In this document: positions 6,372 to 9,947 of the stretch, in pieces
Position numbering within the stretch: position 1 is the first letter of the stretch
Layout of the letters: each line of letters opens with the position of its first letter
NCBI GenBank assembly: GCA_025923975.1
Contig: JAICEV010000100.1
Span: 1-9,947 of the forward strand
Direction of reading: 5' to 3'
Length of the DNA: 9,947 nucleotides
Source: Propionibacteriaceae bacterium
Lineage (GTDB): Bacteria > Actinomycetota > Actinomycetes > Propionibacteriales > Propionibacteriaceae
Made by a program: the position numbers and the translations under genes
The notes under the pieces: model-generated
What the model was told of the DNA's origin: nothing
Seen by the model: the letters and a program-made list of their open reading frames with translations, nothing else
Databases searched by the model: none

Positions 6372-6400
6372 AGATTACCTGACGCCGCCACGGGGATCAA
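6372..6400 (-). promoter_or_regulatory. Candidate promoter of the toxin-antitoxin-like cassette
   Basis: On the minus strand TTGATC (6400-6395) and TAATCT (6377-6372) are spaced by 17 bp. This places the transcription start a few bases before ATG 6359, giving a nearly leaderless message, or a leader of about 15 bases for ATG 6350. A small inverted repeat CGTCA/TGACG (6367-6371, 6380-6384) straddles the -10 element and could be an autoregulatory operator, though five-base arms are weak evidence. A longer-range repeat GCCACG/CGTGGC (6387-6392, 6415-6420) brackets the -35 element. Confidence 0.4.
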
Positions 6401-6452
6401 TGAGTCGAGCTAATCGTGGCACCCGGCGTTCCCGATGTTGTTGAGCGTCCGT

Positions 6453-9400
6453 TCACTCGCTGGCGTCCTCAATATCTCCCTCGACCTCCAGGTAGACCTG
6501 CTGCAGCTGAGTGATCAACTCCGGATCCGGCTTCTGCCACATCCCGCGATCAACAGCCTCACTGAGCTTCTCGATAATGCCGCGCAGCGCCCAGGGATTG
6601 GCGTGCTTCATGAAGTCTTGGTTGTCCTTCTCCAGCACATAGTTCTCAGCCAGCTGCGCATACATCCAATCCGTCACTACCCCGGCGGTGGCGTCAAAGC
6701 CGAAGAGGTAGTCCACTGTCGCTGCCAGCTCGAAAGCACCCTTGTAGCCGTGGCGCTGCATGGCGGTGATCCAGCGTGGGTTGATCACCCGGGCCCGGAA
6801 TACCCGGGCTGTCTCCTCGGTCAATGATCGGGTCCGGACGTTATCGGGACTGGTCGAGTCACCGACGTAGGCCTTCGGTTCGCCGCCAGTCAGTGCGCGT
6901 ACGGTCGCCACCATGCCGCCGTGGTACTGGAAGTAGTCATCGGAGTCGGCGATGTCATGCTCGCGGGTGTCCACGTTCTTGGCCGCCACCGCGATCCGCC
7001 GGTAGTTGGCCTCCATGTCCTCCCGAGCCGGAATGCCATCAAGATCACGGCCGTACGCGAAACCGCCCCATACCGAGTAGACCTCGGCAAGATCATGATC
7101 ATTGCGCCAGTTGCCAGCCTCGATGAGCGGCAGTATCCCGGCCCCGTACGACCCAGGCTTGGAGCCGAAGATCCGGGTCGTGGACCGCCGCTGGTCACCG
7201 TGCAATGCAAGATCATGTTGTGCGTGCTGCAGGACGAAGTTCAGGTGGCCCGGCTCATCGCGATCTGCTACCAGGCGTACGGCATCGTCAAGCATCGCCA
7301 GGACATGCGGGAACGCGTCGCGGAAGAAGCCTGAGATGCGGACCGTTACGTCAATCCGCGGCCGGCCCAACTCAGCGAGATCGATCGCCTCAAGCCCTAC
7401 CACCCGGCGGGAAGCGTCGTCCCAGACCGGCATCACACCAAGCAGCGCCAACACCTCGGCAATGTCATCGCCGCTGGTCCGCATTGCCGAGGTGCCCCAG
7501 ATGGACAACCCCACCGACTGTGGATACTCCCCCGCTTCCGCAAGATGTCGCTGTAGCAGCGATTCGGCCATTGCCTGACCGGTCTGATACGCCAGGCGAG
7601 AGGGAATCGCCTTGGGATCGACGGAATAGAAGTTGCGGCCCGTCGGCAGCACGTTGATCAAGCCACGCAGCGGCGAGCCGGACGGCCCGGCCGGCACATA
7701 TCCCCCGTCCAGGGCGTGCAAGATAGCGTTGATCTCATCCTCGGTGCGGGCGAGCCTCGGTACTACCTCCTGGCATGCAAAAGCTAGCGCCGAACCAGCT
7801 GCCTCGTTCTCGGTTCCGAGAATGCGCCTCAGGATCGTCGGAACAGATTCAACGGACCAGCCGGACGCCGCAAGAGCCGTCACCAGCTCCCGAGCTTGGG
7901 TCTCAACGGCATCCGTTTGCGTCAATGAGCTGTCTGCGAGTCCCAGGGCCGTCCGGAGCCCCGGCACGGCGCTGACACCACCAAAGATCTGGGGTGATCG
8001 CAGCACGGCCAGCACCAAGTTGATCAACTCGTCACCCTGCGGCGCTTGGCCAAGGACATGAAGCCCGTCCCGAATCTGCGCATCCTTGATCTCGCACAAC
8101 CAGCCGTCGACGTGCAGCACGAACTCGTCGAAGACCTCCTTGTCCGGCGCGGCATCCAGACCAAGATCATGATTCAGCTGCGCTGCCTGAATCAGCGTCC
8201 AGATCTCTCCACGCAATGCCGGTGCCTTGGCCGGGTCCATCGCATTGGCCTGTGCATACTCATCGAGCAGTTGCTCCAGCCTGGCAATGTCGCCATAGGT
8301 CTCAGCACGGGCCATTGGCGGCACCAAATGATCAACAATCGTGGCATGTGCCCGACGCTTCGCCTGGGTTCCCTCACCCGGATCGTTCACCAGGAAGGGA
8401 TAGATCAGAGGCAGTGAGCCGATGGCCGCATCGGTGCCGCACGATGCGGACATGCCCAGATTCTTGCCGGGCAGCCATTCCAGATTGCCGTGCTTGCCGA
8501 CATGAATCACCGCATGTGCGCCGAACTCCCGCTCCAGCCAGCGGTAGACGGCCAGATAGTGGTGCGACGGAGCAAGATCAGGATCGTGGTAGATCGCGAT
8601 CGGATTCTCCCCGAATCCCCGCGGCGGCTGCACCAAGATCACAACCCTGCCGGCTTGCAGTGCGGCAGCGACGATCTCACCGTCCCCATCCCTGCTGCGG
8701 TCAACGAACAGCTCCCCTGGCGCCTCGCCCCAAACATCAGTTACCGCCGCGACAAGATCAGCAGGCAGCTCGCTCAGCCAGCGACGGTAGGTCTGTGCCG
8801 CAATGCGAACCGGCTGGCCGGATAGCTGTTCGGCGGTGAGCCAGTCCGGGTCCTGCCCGCCCGCCGCGATCAAAGCGTGAATCAGCGCATTGCCTGCGGT
8901 GGTATCCGGATGCTCATCCTCGACCGGTTCGAGTGGACCCGTTCCCGGAATCTCGCCCGGCGCACCCAGGTCGTACCCGGCGGCACGCATCGCTCGCAGC
9001 AACTTGATCACTGAGACGGGGGTGTCCAGCCCAACAGCGTTCCCGATGCGCGAATGCTTGGTCGGGTAAGCCGAGAGCACGATCGCGATGCGCCGATGCG
9101 CAGGTGGAATCTGCCGTAGCAGGGCGTGGTTGACCGCAATCTCGGCTACCCGGCGACACCGTTCATGATCAGGGACATAGGCCGGCAGCCCATCTAGGTC
9201 CGTTTCCTTGAAGGAGAAGGGCACGGTGATGATGCGGCCATCGAACTCGGGGACCGCCACCTGCGACGCCACGTCAAGCGGAGTCATGGCCTCATCCGAG
9301 GCAGCCCACGAGGCTCGGTCCCAGGTGAGACACAGCCCCTGCAAGATCGGAATGTCCAGCGCCGCCAGGGCGCGTACGTCCCAGGCTTCATCGTCCCCGC

Positions 9401-9947
9401 CAGCAGCTGCAGTGGCCGGCTTGGTACCGCCGGCCGCGAGCACAGTGGTGATCAAGGCGTCGCAGCCGCCCAGACACTCGAGCAGATCCGCAGGAGCATC
9501 GCGCAACGAGGTGGCAAAGATCGGTACGCCGATGCCACCGGCCGCGTCGACAGCGTCGGCGAGCGCCGCCACGTAGGAAATGTTCCCGGCAGCGTATTGA
9601 GCGCGGTAGAACAGGATGCCGATGCGTGGTCGGGACGCTCCGATCGGTGTCTCTCGGGGCAGCACACCCCAAACTGGCTGTTGGACCGGCGGCTGGAAGC
9701 CGACACCGGTAAGCAGCACGGTGTCGCAGAGAAACGCATGTAGCTGCCGGAGATTGTCCGGACCGCCATTGGCCAGGTAAACGTGGGCGTCGGCGGCCAC
9801 CCCCATCGGAACAGTCGACAGCTCCATAAGCGCAGCATCAGGCGCCTGCTCGCCGCCCAGCACCACTATCGGCTTGTCTGTCGCACGAAAGCGATCGAAA
9901 CCGGTACACAACAGCTGCGGCGAGCCAAGCACGCGCGCGACGATCAG
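6453..9947 (-). CDS. cobN: Cobaltochelatase large subunit CobN, partial (N-terminus off the right edge)
   Basis: The minus-strand frame is open from the right edge, giving 1164 visible residues. The usual CobN is about 1200-1270, so only some tens of N-terminal residues are missing; the GTG at 9932 is internal, not the true start. CobN binds hydrogenobyrinic acid a,c-diamide and, with the CobS-CobT ATPase complex, inserts cobalt in the aerobic cobalamin pathway. Marks include VVLGGEQAPDAALMELSTVP near the start, the VIHVGKHGNLEWLPGKNLG block (about visible residue 480, near 8460-8512), NVLPTGRNFYSVDP (near 7620-7660), SKPGSYGAG (near 7140-7175) and DLAEVYSVWGGFAYGRDLDG (near 7030-7095). The related BchH/ChlH magnesium chelatase is less likely, as nothing photosynthetic is present. 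No stop or frameshift is seen. Downstream lies the toxin-antitoxin-like cassette, not another cob gene. Confidence 0.97.
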   Translation of the reverse strand: MIVARVLGSPQLLCTGFDRFRATDKPIVVLGGEQAPDAALMELSTVPMGVAADAHVYLANGGPDNLRQLHAFLCDTVLLTGVGFQPPVQQPVWGVLPRETPIGASRPRIGILFYRAQYAAGNISYVAALADAVDAAGGIGVPIFATSLRDAPADLLECLGGCDALITTVLAAGGTKPATAAAGGDDEAWDVRALAALDIPILQGLCLTWDRASWAASDEAMTPLDVASQVAVPEFDGRIITVPFSFKETDLDGLPAYVPDHERCRRVAEIAVNHALLRQIPPAHRRIAIVLSAYPTKHSRIGNAVGLDTPVSVIKLLRAMRAAGYDLGAPGEIPGTGPLEPVEDEHPDTTAGNALIHALIAAGGQDPDWLTAEQLSGQPVRIAAQTYRRWLSELPADLVAAVTDVWGEAPGELFVDRSRDGDGEIVAAALQAGRVVILVQPPRGFGENPIAIYHDPDLAPSHHYLAVYRWLEREFGAHAVIHVGKHGNLEWLPGKNLGMSASCGTDAAIGSLPLIYPFLVNDPGEGTQAKRRAHATIVDHLVPPMARAETYGDIARLEQLLDEYAQANAMDPAKAPALRGEIWTLIQAAQLNHDLGLDAAPDKEVFDEFVLHVDGWLCEIKDAQIRDGLHVLGQAPQGDELINLVLAVLRSPQIFGGVSAVPGLRTALGLADSSLTQTDAVETQARELVTALAASGWSVESVPTILRRILGTENEAAGSALAFACQEVVPRLARTEDEINAILHALDGGYVPAGPSGSPLRGLINVLPTGRNFYSVDPKAIPSRLAYQTGQAMAESLLQRHLAEAGEYPQSVGLSIWGTSAMRTSGDDIAEVLALLGVMPVWDDASRRVVGLEAIDLAELGRPRIDVTVRISGFFRDAFPHVLAMLDDAVRLVADRDEPGHLNFVLQHAQHDLALHGDQRRSTTRIFGSKPGSYGAGILPLIEAGNWRNDHDLAEVYSVWGGFAYGRDLDGIPAREDMEANYRRIAVAAKNVDTREHDIADSDDYFQYHGGMVATVRALTGGEPKAYVGDSTSPDNVRTRSLTEETARVFRARVINPRWITAMQRHGYKGAFELAATVDYLFGFDATAGVVTDWMYAQLAENYVLEKDNQDFMKHANPWALRGIIEKLSEAVDRGMWQKPDPELITQLQQVYLEVEGDIEDASE
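7040..8760 (+). repeat. Cluster of the octamer CAAGATCA
   Basis: The exact octamer CAAGATCA occurs on the plus strand at 7040-7047, 7088-7095, 7208-7215, 8162-8169, 8573-8580, 8634-8641 and 8753-8760, all inside cobN, and also at 124-131 (TetR gene) and 4175-4182 (decarboxylase gene). I found one copy in the other orientation (6110-6117). On the coding strand it is TGATCTTG, mostly as GAT CTT G for Asp-Leu, but twice in another phase as ATC TTG for Ile-Leu. Such AT-containing codons are uncommon choices in GC-rich genes. Near misses differing in the last base occur at 2359, 4899, 9342 and elsewhere. Confidence 0.65.

Overview
The window is GC-rich, densely coded bacterial chromosome. It carries partial cobN of the aerobic cobalamin pathway, an actinobacterial-style TetR regulator, a free-standing AlaX editing protein, GTG starts and GC-biased third codon positions. 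A high-GC actinobacterium fits best; I cannot name the genus. No rRNA, tRNA, CRISPR array, insertion sequence or phage gene was seen.

Left part (1-1480, minus strand): a TetR-family regulator runs off the left edge. Upstream of it in transcription order lies an AlaX-type tRNA-editing protein. A gap of about 420 bp (1481-1898) follows. It is non-coding as far as I can see but holds several inverted repeats, including a 54-base hairpin at 1684-1737. Middle left (1899-3499, plus strand): a membrane-anchored glycerophosphodiester phosphodiesterase, then a small multi-spanning membrane protein of unknown function that ends in a strong hairpin terminator shared with the convergent gene.

Middle right (3540-5819): a group II PLP-dependent decarboxylase on the minus strand diverges from an epoxide-hydrolase-like alpha/beta hydrolase on the plus strand across about 75 bp. 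At 5871-6359 (minus) lies a two-gene cassette that looks like a toxin-antitoxin pair. The downstream small helix-turn-helix protein is intact and has a good ribosome binding site. The upstream partner is broken by two single-base frameshifts, but its restored frame ends in an ATGA overlap with the helix-turn-helix gene.

Right part (6453-9947, minus strand): almost all of cobN, the large subunit of cobaltochelatase, missing only its N-terminus beyond the right edge. No other cob genes are visible here. The window as a whole looks like ordinary chromosomal housekeeping and accessory genes rather than one coordinated system. The signals most worth a second look are the frameshifted toxin-like gene, the 54-base hairpin with strand-asymmetric wobble pairs, and a strongly over-represented and strand-biased octamer, CAAGATCA.
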